Assembly: GCF_017873095.1 (NCBI RefSeq)
Contig: NZ_JAGGJU010000009.1
Location: 1 to 64,000, forward strand
From: Heterorhizobium halophytocola
GTDB lineage: Bacteria; Pseudomonadota; Alphaproteobacteria; Rhizobiales; Rhizobiaceae
Direction of reading: 5' to 3'
Length of the DNA stretch: 64,000 nt
Below are positions 20,552-28,092 of this stretch, piece by piece. The notes under the pieces are model-generated. The model saw only the letters and a program-made list of their open reading frames with translations, did not search any database and was not told where the DNA came from. Position numbers and translations under genes: made by a program. Numbering within the stretch: the stretch's first letter is position 1; every line of letters begins with the position of its first letter.

Positions 20552-22165
20552 TTATTCGGCGGCCATCGGCAGTTGCGGGGCTGCCTCCAGCACGCCGGCA
20601 TCCACATGGTCTTCGAACTTGGCGAAGTTGGAGATGAACATGCCGACCAGCTTTTGCGCCTGGGCGTCATAGGCATCGCCATCGGCCCATGTCGAGCGCG
20701 GATCGAGGATACCGGGCTCGATCCCCTCGACCGCCACCGGAACGGCAAAGCCGAAATTCGCATCGATGCGGAAATCGGCCGCGTTCAGATTGCCGTTCAG
20801 CGCCGCAGACAGCAGGCCGCGCGTCACCTTGATCGGCATCCGGCTGCCGGTGCCGTAGGCGCCGCCGGTCCAGCCGGTATTGACCAGCCAGCAATCGACG
20901 TCGTGCCGTGCGATAAGATCGCGCAGCAGGCGCCCATATTCGGCCGGATGACGCGGCATGAACGGCGCGCCGAAACATGTCGAGAAGGTCGCTTCCGGCT
21001 CGGTCACGCCCTTTTCGGTGCCGGCCACCTTGGCGGTGTAGCCAGACAGGAAGTGGTACATCGCCTGTTCCGGCGTCAGCTTGGCAATCGGCGGCAGCAC
21101 CCCGAAGGCGTCGGCCGTCAGCATGATGATCGTCGTCGGATGCCCGGCCTTGCCGCTGTCGGAAGCGTTCGGAATGAAGTCCAGCGGATAGGCGCAGCGG
21201 GTGTTTTCGGTGCGCGAGCCATCGTCGAAGTCCGGAACGCCGTTCTCGTCGAGCACGACATTTTCCAGCACGGTGCCGAAGCGCTTGGTGGTGGCATAGA
21301 TTTCCGGCTCGGCTTCGGCCGAAAGACGAATGGTCTTGGCGTAGCAGCCCCCCTCGAAGTTGAAGATGCCCGCCTCGCCCCAGCCGTGTTCGTCATCGCC
21401 GATCAGCGTGCGGGCGGGATCGGCCGACAAGGTGGTCTTGCCGGTGCCGGACAGGCCGAAGAAGACCGCCGCGTCGCCATCCGGCCCCGCATTGGCGGAG
21501 CAATGCATCGGCATCACGCCCTTTTCCGGCAAGAGGTAGTTCAGCGTGGTGAACACCGACTTCTTCATTTCGCCGGCATAGGATGTGCCGCCAATCAGGA
21601 TCAGCCGGTTCTTGAAATCGCACGCGATGACGGTTTCCGTCCGGCAACCGTGCCGTTGCGGATCGGCCTTGAAGCTCGGCAGGTCGATGATCGTCAGTTG
21701 CGGCAGGAAGCCCTTCAGCCTCTCGCGCTCCGGCCGGATCAGCAGATTGCGGATGAACAGCGAATGCCAGGCATATTCGGTGACGACGCGGGTCGGAAGC
21801 GCGTTGTCGGCGTCGGCGCCACCCACCAGATCCTGCACGAAAAGATCCATCCCGGCCGCATGGGCCAGCATGTCCTGGCGCAGCAGCTCGAACTGATCGG
21901 GCGACATCGGCTTGTTGTTGTCCCACCAGATCTGCCCCTCGGTCATCTCGTCCCTGACGACGAACTTGTCCTTCGGCGAGCGGCCCGTGTGCTGGCCGGT
22001 ATCGGCACAGACGGCGCCGTCGGCGGTCAGCACGGCCTCGCCGCGGCGGATCGTTTCCTCGTAAAGCTTGTTGGGCGTCAGATTGTAATAGACGCGCGCA
22101 GCATCCTTCAGACCGAGTCTTGCCACCCCGTTGTCTGGGTTGAACAGGCCGAGCTCCTCCATCAT
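20552..22165 (-). CDS. pckA: phosphoenolpyruvate carboxykinase (ATP)
   Basis: 537 residues, the ATP-dependent PEPCK. It converts oxaloacetate to PEP, the entry to gluconeogenesis when rhizobia grow on dicarboxylates. Visible: [11 protein letters not shown], the kinase-1a P-loop [11 protein letters not shown], the metal motif [11 protein letters not shown] and [12 protein letters not shown]. Two ATGs are adjacent; the first has AAGGAAAG at suitable spacing. It is divergent from chvI, as in Agrobacterium and Sinorhizobium, where the gene order is the same. Confidence 0.97.
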   Translation of the reverse strand: MMEELGLFNPDNGVARLGLKDAARVYYNLTPNKLYEETIRRGEAVLTADGAVCADTGQHTGRSPKDKFVVRDEMTEGQIWWDNNKPMSPDQFELLRQDMLAHAAGMDLFVQDLVGGADADNALPTRVVTEYAWHSLFIRNLLIRPERERLKGFLPQLTIIDLPSFKADPQRHGCRTETVIACDFKNRLILIGGTSYAGEMKKSVFTTLNYLLPEKGVMPMHCSANAGPDGDAAVFFGLSGTGKTTLSADPARTLIGDDEHGWGEAGIFNFEGGCYAKTIRLSAEAEPEIYATTKRFGTVLENVVLDENGVPDFDDGSRTENTRCAYPLDFIPNASDSGKAGHPTTIIMLTADAFGVLPPIAKLTPEQAMYHFLSGYTAKVAGTEKGVTEPEATFSTCFGAPFMPRHPAEYGRLLRDLIARHDVDCWLVNTGWTGGAYGTGSRMPIKVTRGLLSAALNGNLNAADFRIDANFGFAVPVAVEGIEPGILDPRSTWADGDAYDAQAQKLVGMFISNFAKFEDHVDAGVLEAAPQLPMAAE

Positions 22166-22479
22166 CCGCTTTCCTTCATGTTGCGACGAAAAATTGAAAA
22201 CTTCGATCAGAACCTAGGGCGGAATGCCTAAGCTAGCAAGACAAGAATCAGAAATAGCCAATAATTTCAATTATTTAATCGATTTAAAGAAATTTTTTCG
22301 ATTTTAAATCGGTTGAATGAAGGGGTATCTTCCGGCCCTGTGCGACCCGTCTCCAAGACAGGACGGAACCTTTCCCGTCAGCCCACCCTTTATGTTTGCC
22401 ACAATTTGTTCCACCTTTATCCCCAAAAGCGGTCTCCTCTTGTTGAGGGAGCCGAATGATGATGACGGAGACAAGCATT
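22166..22479. promoter_or_regulatory. divergent pckA/chvI control region
   Basis: 314 bases without a gene. Bases 22240-22315 are strikingly AT-rich and contain CGATTTAAA (22280-22288) and a related palindrome CGATTTTAAATCG (22299-22311), 19 bases apart. They are candidate operator elements for pckA, chvI or both. No -35/-10 pair is certain. An alternative chvI start (ATG at 22456) lies inside this region. Confidence 0.5.
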
Positions 22480-23202
22480 ATGCAGACCATCGCGCTCGTA
22501 GATGACGATCGCAACATCTTGACCTCCGTGTCGATCGCCCTGGAGGCTGAAGGCTACAAGGTCGAGACCTATACGGACGGCGCATCGGCGCTGGAGGGCT
22601 TGCTCGGCCGGCCGCCGCAGCTGGCGATCTTCGATATCAAGATGCCGCGCATGGACGGCATGGAACTGCTGCGCCGCCTGCGCCAGAAATCCGACCTTCC
22701 GGTGATCTTCCTGACCTCCAAGGATGAGGAGATCGATGAATTGTTCGGCCTGAAGATGGGCGCCGACGATTTCATCACCAAGCCGTTTTCGCAGCGCCTG
22801 CTGGTCGAACGCGTAAAAGCGATCCTGCGCCGTGCTGCAAGCCGCGATACGGCAGCGATCACAGGCGGCGCGCGCAGCCCCGGCGACCAGGCGGCGCGCA
22901 CGCTGGAGCGCGGTCAACTGGCCATGGACGAGGAGCGGCATACCTGCACCTGGAAGGGCGATCCGGTGACCCTGACCGTCACCGAATTCCTCATCCTCCA
23001 GGCCCTCGCCCAGCGCCCCGGTGTCGTCAAGAGCCGCGATGCCCTGATGGATGCGGCCTATGACGAGCAGGTCTATGTCGACGACCGGACCATCGACAGC
23101 CACATCAAGCGCTTGCGCAAGAAGTTCAAGATGGTCGATAACGACTTCGACATGATTGAAACACTGTACGGTGTCGGATACCGGTTCCGCGAAGCGGCGT
23201 GA
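22480..23202 (+). CDS. chvI: response regulator ChvI
   Basis: 240-residue OmpR/PhoB-type regulator. The receiver domain has the acidic pocket ALVDDDRN, phospho-acceptor Asp52 in [12 protein letters not shown] and Lys in ITKPFS; the C-terminal winged helix is seen in [29 protein letters not shown] and [14 protein letters not shown]. ChvI is the partner of ChvG/ExoS and controls exopolysaccharide, motility, acid response and envelope genes in Rhizobiaceae. The start [10 protein letters not shown] agrees with characterised orthologues; an in-frame ATG eight codons upstream (22456) also has a usable ribosome site. Confidence 0.97.
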   Translation: MQTIALVDDDRNILTSVSIALEAEGYKVETYTDGASALEGLLGRPPQLAIFDIKMPRMDGMELLRRLRQKSDLPVIFLTSKDEEIDELFGLKMGADDFITKPFSQRLLVERVKAILRRAASRDTAAITGGARSPGDQAARTLERGQLAMDEERHTCTWKGDPVTLTVTEFLILQALAQRPGVVKSRDALMDAAYDEQVYVDDRTIDSHIKRLRKKFKMVDNDFDMIETLYGVGYRFREAA

Positions 23203-23277
23203 GTGCGGCGCAAAGTTCCGGACATGGCGTCGGGGGCGGCTGAGCCCGCCCCGGCGCGCGCCCCAAGGGTTTGACGG

Positions 23278-25062
23278 TTGGCCAGACGCGTATCTGACAT
23301 TGACATCGACGATCTCGACGACGCGCATCAGCCGCGCCGGCGCATGTTCGGCCATCCGTTCACACTGATCCGGCGGATCTTCGGCAATGCGCTGTTTTCC
23401 AGCCTCACGCGCCGGATCATGTTCTTCAACCTGGCGGCACTGGTCGTGCTGGTCGGCGGCATTCTTTACCTCAACCAGTTTCGCGAAGGCCTGATCGATG
23501 CGCGCGTCGAAAGCCTGCTGACCCAGGGTGAGATCATTGCGGGTGCCATCTCCGCCTCGGCATCGGTCGACACCAATTCGATCACCATCGATCCGGAAAA
23601 ACTGCTGGAGCTGCAGGCCGGCCAGAGCATCACCCCGGTGCCGAACGACGAGGATCTGGAATTTCCGATCAATCCCGAGCGGGTCGCCCCTGTTCTCCGG
23701 CGGCTGATTTCGCCGACCCGCACGCGTGCACGCCTGTTCGACGCGGATGCCAATCTGCTGCTCGATTCCCGCCATCTCTATTCGCGCGGCCAGGTGCTTC
23801 GCTACGATCTGCCCCCACCCGACGGCGAGACGACCAGCTGGGCGGAATTCTTCAACCGGATGTTCAACCGCCTGCTGCAGCCGGGCAACCTGCCGCTCTA
23901 CAAGGAAGCGCCGGGCGGTGACGGCTCGATCTACCCGGAAGTGATGAATGCACTGACCGGCGTGCGCGGCGCCGTGGTGCGGGTCACGGAAAACGGCGAA
24001 CTCATCGTCTCGGTCGCCGTGCCCGTCCAGCGTTTCCGCGCGGTGCTCGGCGTGCTTTTGCTGTCCACCCAGGCCGGCGACATCGACAAGATCGTGCATG
24101 CCGAGCGCCTGGCGATCCTGCGCGTTGCAGGCGTCGCGACGTTGGTCAACATCCTGCTGTCGCTTCTGTTGTCGTCGACCATCGCCAACCCGCTGCGGCG
24201 CCTCTCGGCGGCAGCGGTCAGGGTCAGGCGGGGCGCCAAGGAGCGCCAGGAAATCCCGGACTTCTCGGCCCGCCAGGATGAGATCGGCAACCTGTCACTG
24301 GCGCTGCGCGACATGACGACCGCGCTTTACGACCGCATCGATGCGATCGAAAGCTTTGCCGCCGATGTCAGCCACGAGCTGAAAAACCCGCTGACCTCGC
24401 TGCGCAGCGCCGTCGAGACCCTGCCGCTGGCCCGCAACGAGACATCGAAGCAGAAGCTGCTCGATATCATCCAGCATGACGTGCGCCGCCTCGACCGCCT
24501 GATCAGCGACATTTCGGACGCATCGCGGCTGGACGCGGAACTGGCGCGCAGTGATTCCAAGACCGTCGATCTCAATGTGCTGCTCACCGACCTGGTCGAC
24601 GTCTCCCGGCAGATCAGCGCCAGCAAGAAGCAGGTGAAGATCGACTATGTGCTCGACCAAAAGGCCGGCACGAAGAAGGACTTCGTCGTTACCGGCTATG
24701 ATCTTCGCCTCGGCCAGATCATCACCAACCTGATCGAGAACGGACGCTCCTTCGTGCCCGAAAAGACCGGACGGATCGTCGTCAGGCTCTCGCGCACCCG
24801 GACCCGCTGCATCGTCCAGGTCGAGGACAACGGCCCCGGCATCCAGGCGGAAAACATCGATCGGATCTTCGAGCGCTTCTATACGGACCGGCCCGAAGGC
24901 GAGTCCTTCGGCCAGAACTCCGGTCTCGGCCTGTCGATCAGCCGCCAGATCGCCGAAGCGCATGGCGGCAGTCTGCGGGCGGAAAACGTGCCGGACGAGA
25001 GCGGCGAAGGCTTCAAGGGCGCGCGCTTCATCCTGACCCTGCCGACGGAAAATCCGGCATGA
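23278..25062 (+). CDS. chvG: sensor histidine kinase ChvG (ExoS)
   Basis: 594 residues: cytoplasmic N-terminus, membrane helix at about 41-62, a large periplasmic domain with SPTRTRARLFDADANLLLDSRH, a second helix at about 280-302, a HAMP linker, the phospho-accepting His366 in ADVSHELKNPLTSL, and a full ATPase domain (NLIENGRSF, DNGPGI, GLGLSISRQ). In relatives the periplasmic repressor ExoR holds this kinase off. The start is a TTG with AAGGG upstream; ATG at 23344 is the alternative. A hairpin (GGGGCGG/CCGCCCC) lies in the 75-base chvI-chvG gap. It overlaps hprK by four bases. Confidence 0.96.
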   Translation: MARRVSDIDIDDLDDAHQPRRRMFGHPFTLIRRIFGNALFSSLTRRIMFFNLAALVVLVGGILYLNQFREGLIDARVESLLTQGEIIAGAISASASVDTNSITIDPEKLLELQAGQSITPVPNDEDLEFPINPERVAPVLRRLISPTRTRARLFDADANLLLDSRHLYSRGQVLRYDLPPPDGETTSWAEFFNRMFNRLLQPGNLPLYKEAPGGDGSIYPEVMNALTGVRGAVVRVTENGELIVSVAVPVQRFRAVLGVLLLSTQAGDIDKIVHAERLAILRVAGVATLVNILLSLLLSSTIANPLRRLSAAAVRVRRGAKERQEIPDFSARQDEIGNLSLALRDMTTALYDRIDAIESFAADVSHELKNPLTSLRSAVETLPLARNETSKQKLLDIIQHDVRRLDRLISDISDASRLDAELARSDSKTVDLNVLLTDLVDVSRQISASKKQVKIDYVLDQKAGTKKDFVVTGYDLRLGQIITNLIENGRSFVPEKTGRIVVRLSRTRTRCIVQVEDNGPGIQAENIDRIFERFYTDRPEGESFGQNSGLGLSISRQIAEAHGGSLRAENVPDESGEGFKGARFILTLPTENPA

Positions 25063-25535
25063 GCAATGGAGGCATCAATCTCCATGCGACCGTCATCGTC
25101 GCCGGACATCGCGGCATTCTCTTTACCGGACCGTCCGGCAGCGGAAAATCCGCCCTCGCCTTTCGCTGCCTCGCCGAAGCGTCCGGCCACGGGCGGCATG
25201 CCGCCCTCGTTGCCGATGACCAGGTTTTTCTGCAAATTTTCGAGCGGGGTGTCATTGCAACGCGCCCCGACAGCATCGCCGGCCTGATCGAGCTGCGGCA
25301 GAGTGCCATCGTCAAGGTCGCAAGCCAGAGGCGCTGCCTGATCGATGTCGCCGTTCAGCCGGTCGGCCCCGACGCAGAGCGCCTTCCACCGGCGGATCTG
25401 CGCTTTGCGCCCGGGCATGGCATTGATCTGCCTCTGGTGGTCATTCCGCGCGATGCCGTCGCGCCGCTTGCCGCCATCGAGGCCATCCTCGCGACCCTTG
25501 CCGCGCCCCTCGCTACGGGGAGCCCCCAATTTTGA
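25059..25535 (+). CDS. hprK: short HPr kinase/phosphorylase
   Basis: 158 residues, the compact alphaproteobacterial HprK, which keeps only the catalytic half of the roughly 310-residue Firmicutes enzyme. The P-loop FTGPSGSGKSALAFRCL is near residues 23-37 and ALVADDQVFL carries the Walker-B-like acidic residues. It phosphorylates the regulatory Ser of HPr. ATGA overlap with chvG couples it to the two-component operon, a layout conserved in Rhizobiaceae that suggests the PTS and ChvG/ChvI are co-regulated. Confidence 0.92.
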   Translation: MSNGGINLHATVIVAGHRGILFTGPSGSGKSALAFRCLAEASGHGRHAALVADDQVFLQIFERGVIATRPDSIAGLIELRQSAIVKVASQRRCLIDVAVQPVGPDAERLPPADLRFAPGHGIDLPLVVIPRDAVAPLAAIEAILATLAAPLATGSPQF

Positions 25536-25638
25536 GCTTGCGCTTGGCGTTCACATAACCAAGATGGACGGCCACCAATGGACGAACCCGTTACATTAGG
25601 ATATTTGCCGAACTTGCGTCAGCAAAGGGACTGAAAGA

Positions 25639-26040
25639 ATGATCGGACTAGTGCTTGTCACCCATGGCAAGCTGGCGGAAGAATTTCTTCACGCATTGGA
25701 ACATGTGGTCGGACCGCAGAAGTGCATCGAGACGGTATCGATCGGTCCCGAAGACGACATGGACCAACGTCGCCAGGACATTCTCGACGCAGTCTTGCGT
25801 GCCGACAATGGCCACGGCGTGGTCATCCTGACCGACATGTTCGGTGGCACGCCGTCCAATCTGGCCATCTCGGTGATGAACAGCGGCCGCATCGAAGTCA
25901 TTGCCGGCGTCAATCTGCCCATGCTGATCAAGCTTGCCGGCGTGCGTGCCGACAACGACATGGAAAAGGCATTGGTCGAAGCGGCCGAAGCCGGGCGGAA
26001 ATATATCAACGTCGCCAGCCGCGTTCTCAGCGGCAAGTGA
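25639..26040 (+). CDS. PTS EIIA component, mannose family
   Basis: 133 residues of the EIIA-Man fold; phospho-accepting His9 is in LVLVTHGKLAEEF, and ILTDMFGGTPSNLA is the other family signature. With no EIIB, EIIC or EIID gene nearby it cannot form a sugar permease here; in rhizobia and Brucella this EIIA is part of a regulatory phosphorelay (EI-Ntr, HPr, EIIA). It starts about 100 bases after hprK, so it may have its own promoter, and 18 bases before HPr. Often called manX or ptsA in relatives. Confidence 0.92.
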   Translation: MIGLVLVTHGKLAEEFLHALEHVVGPQKCIETVSIGPEDDMDQRRQDILDAVLRADNGHGVVILTDMFGGTPSNLAISVMNSGRIEVIAGVNLPMLIKLAGVRADNDMEKALVEAAEAGRKYINVASRVLSGK

Positions 26041-26058
26041 CCCGGACCGGATTCCCTT

Positions 26059-26331
26059 ATGTCGCTTGCGCGTGAACTCCTGATTATCAACAAACGCGGC
26101 CTTCATGCCCGCGCGTCGGCGAAATTCGTCCAGACAGTCGGCGGCTACGACGCGCAGATCACCGTTGCAAAGGACGGAACGACGGTCGGCGGTACCTCCA
26201 TCATGGGCCTGATGATGCTGGCTGCCAGTCCCGGCTGCCGCATCCTGGTGACTGCCGAGGGGGTGCAGGCCACCGAAGCGCTGGATGCGCTGGAGTCGCT
26301 GGTCAACGACAAGTTCGGCGAGGAAGCCTGA
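26059..26331 (+). CDS. HPr family phosphocarrier
   Basis: 90 residues. It has both phosphorylation sites: His16 in NKRGLHARASAKF for the PTS relay and Ser47 in GGTSIMGLMML, the HprK target. It should relay phosphate to the EIIA encoded just upstream, with phospho-Ser adjusting that flow. The presence of hprK two genes upstream fits the retained Ser. Named ptsH, ptsO or npr in different species. Confidence 0.93.
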   Translation: MSLARELLIINKRGLHARASAKFVQTVGGYDAQITVAKDGTTVGGTSIMGLMMLAASPGCRILVTAEGVQATEALDALESLVNDKFGEEA

Positions 26332-26337
26332 CCAATA

Positions 26338-26369
26338 TGACATAAAGATATAAAGACTTCTTTATGTCA
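26338..26369. promoter_or_regulatory. inverted repeat upstream of ahcY, candidate operator
   Basis: Perfect 11-bp arms, TGACATAAAGA at 26338-26348 and TCTTTATGTCA at 26359-26369, separated by 10 bases that contain another copy of the half-site TATAAAGA. It is 7 bases after the HPr stop and 122 bases before ahcY. AT-rich palindromes upstream of ahcY are bound in some proteobacteria by ArsR-family regulators of the methyl cycle (SahR type); that assignment is inference. It is a poor terminator because the arms are AT-rich and no T-run follows. Confidence 0.6.
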
Positions 26370-26490
26370 CGGTTGTCATTCCGGCCGAACCCTGCTATCT
26401 CCACTCTCCGAAAAGTCCTTCTCGACGTTGAGGGACGTGAGCGCGCGCAGCGATCCAACGACTGCGCCCGAACCAGGCTGGAGACGCTTC

Positions 26491-27891
26491 ATGAGCAACA
26501 CCCAAGATTATATCGTCGCTGATATTTCTCTTGCAGATTTCGGTCGCAAGGAACTCGACATCGCCGAAACCGAAATGCCGGGCCTGATGGCCTGCCGCAG
26601 CGAATTCGGCGAATCAAAGCCGCTGAAGGGCGCGCGCATCACCGGCTCGCTGCACATGACCATCCAGACCGGCGTGCTGATCGAAACGCTGGTGGCGCTC
26701 GGCGCCGAAGTCCGCTGGGCCTCGTGCAACATCTTCTCGACCCAGGACCATGCCGCTGCGGCGATCGCCGCCGCCGGCATTCCGGTCTATGCGGTCAAGG
26801 GCGAAAGCCTCACCGAATACTGGCAGTACACCGACCGGATCTTCCAGTGGACCGATGGCGGCGTCTCCAACATGATCCTCGATGACGGTGGCGACGCAAC
26901 CATGTACATCCTGCTCGGCGCCCGCGCCGAAGCCGGCGAGGACATCCTGAAGAACCCGGAATCGGAAGAAGAGGAAATTCTCTTCGCCCAGATCAAGAAG
27001 CGGCTGGAAGCCTCGCCGGGCTGGTTCACCCGCCAGCGTGACGCCATCCAGGGCGTCACCGAAGAAACCACGACAGGCGTCAACCGTCTCTACCAGCTGT
27101 CGCAGAAGGGCCTCCTGCCCTTCCCGGCGATCAACGTCAACGATTCGGTCACCAAGTCCAAGTTCGACAACAAATACGGCTGCAAGGAATCGCTGGTCGA
27201 CGGCATCCGCCGTGCAACCGACGTGATGATGGCCGGCAAGGTTGCCGTCGTCTGCGGCTACGGCGATGTGGGCAAGGGCTCGGCAGCCTCGCTTCGCGGC
27301 GCCGGCGCCCGCGTCAAGGTCACGGAGATCGATCCGATCTGCGCCCTTCAGGCTGCCATGGACGGCTTCGAGGTCGTGCAGCTCGAGGACGTCGTCTCCT
27401 CCGCCGACATCTTCGTCACCACCACCGGCAACAAGGACGTCATCCGCATCGAGCACATGCGCGAGATGAAGGATATGGCGATCGTCGGCAATATCGGCCA
27501 CTTCGACAACGAGATCCAGGTCTCCGCCCTGCGCAACCTGAAATGGACGAACATCAAGCCGCAGGTCGACATGATCGAGTTCCCCAAGGGTTCGCGCATG
27601 ATCCTGCTGTCGGAAGGCCGCCTGCTGAACCTCGGCAATGCCACCGGCCACCCGTCCTTCGTCATGTCGGCTTCGTTCACCAACCAGGTGCTGGCCCAGA
27701 TCGAACTCTTCACCAAGGGCGACGAGTACGAGAACAAGGTCTATGTCCTGCCGAAGCACCTCGACGAAAAGGTCGCGCGCCTTCACCTCGAAAAGCTTGG
27801 CGTGAAGTTGAGCAAGCTGTCCGATGAGCAGGCGTCTTATATCGGCGTTACGCCTCAGGGTCCGTTCAAGGCCGATCACTACCGCTATTGA
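26491..27891 (+). CDS. ahcY: S-adenosylhomocysteinase
   Basis: 466 residues, the NAD-dependent enzyme that splits S-adenosylhomocysteine to homocysteine and adenosine and so clears product inhibition of methyltransferases. Signatures: [21 protein letters not shown]-type [17 protein letters not shown]-binding [15 protein letters not shown] and the C-terminal KADHYRY. The start [11 protein letters not shown] is preferred to a 21-residue upstream extension. Its leader holds the inverted repeat at 26338-26369. Confidence 0.97.
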   Translation: MSNTQDYIVADISLADFGRKELDIAETEMPGLMACRSEFGESKPLKGARITGSLHMTIQTGVLIETLVALGAEVRWASCNIFSTQDHAAAAIAAAGIPVYAVKGESLTEYWQYTDRIFQWTDGGVSNMILDDGGDATMYILLGARAEAGEDILKNPESEEEEILFAQIKKRLEASPGWFTRQRDAIQGVTEETTTGVNRLYQLSQKGLLPFPAINVNDSVTKSKFDNKYGCKESLVDGIRRATDVMMAGKVAVVCGYGDVGKGSAASLRGAGARVKVTEIDPICALQAAMDGFEVVQLEDVVSSADIFVTTTGNKDVIRIEHMREMKDMAIVGNIGHFDNEIQVSALRNLKWTNIKPQVDMIEFPKGSRMILLSEGRLLNLGNATGHPSFVMSASFTNQVLAQIELFTKGDEYENKVYVLPKHLDEKVARLHLEKLGVKLSKLSDEQASYIGVTPQGPFKADHYRY

Positions 27892-27923
27892 TCGACCGCC
27901 GACTATCCACAAGATGTAGTATG

Positions 27924-27957
27924 GCGCGGCCTTGACAAAGGCCGCGCTTTCTTTTTT
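27924..27957 (+). terminator. intrinsic terminator of ahcY
   Basis: Perfect 10-bp stem GCGCGGCCTT / AAGGCCGCGC with loop GACA, followed by TTTCTTTTTT. It starts 33 bases after the ahcY stop. Confidence 0.93.
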
Positions 27958-28092
27958 CCGCCTCGCCCTTCCCGGCAAATCCGTTCGGCAGTATTGTTTT
28001 TGACACTTGATTCGTCTGTTTGCGGCAAGCTTCGCAGGCGAATATGGGATGTCTTGTCGAGATGCGGCACATAGGACGGAGACAGACCGAGG

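Noticed and set aside
27903..27911. Single near-perfect DnaA box (CTATCCACA) just after ahcY
   Set aside because: It stands alone at the edge of a terminator, 31 kb from the clustered boxes; one such match is expected by chance.
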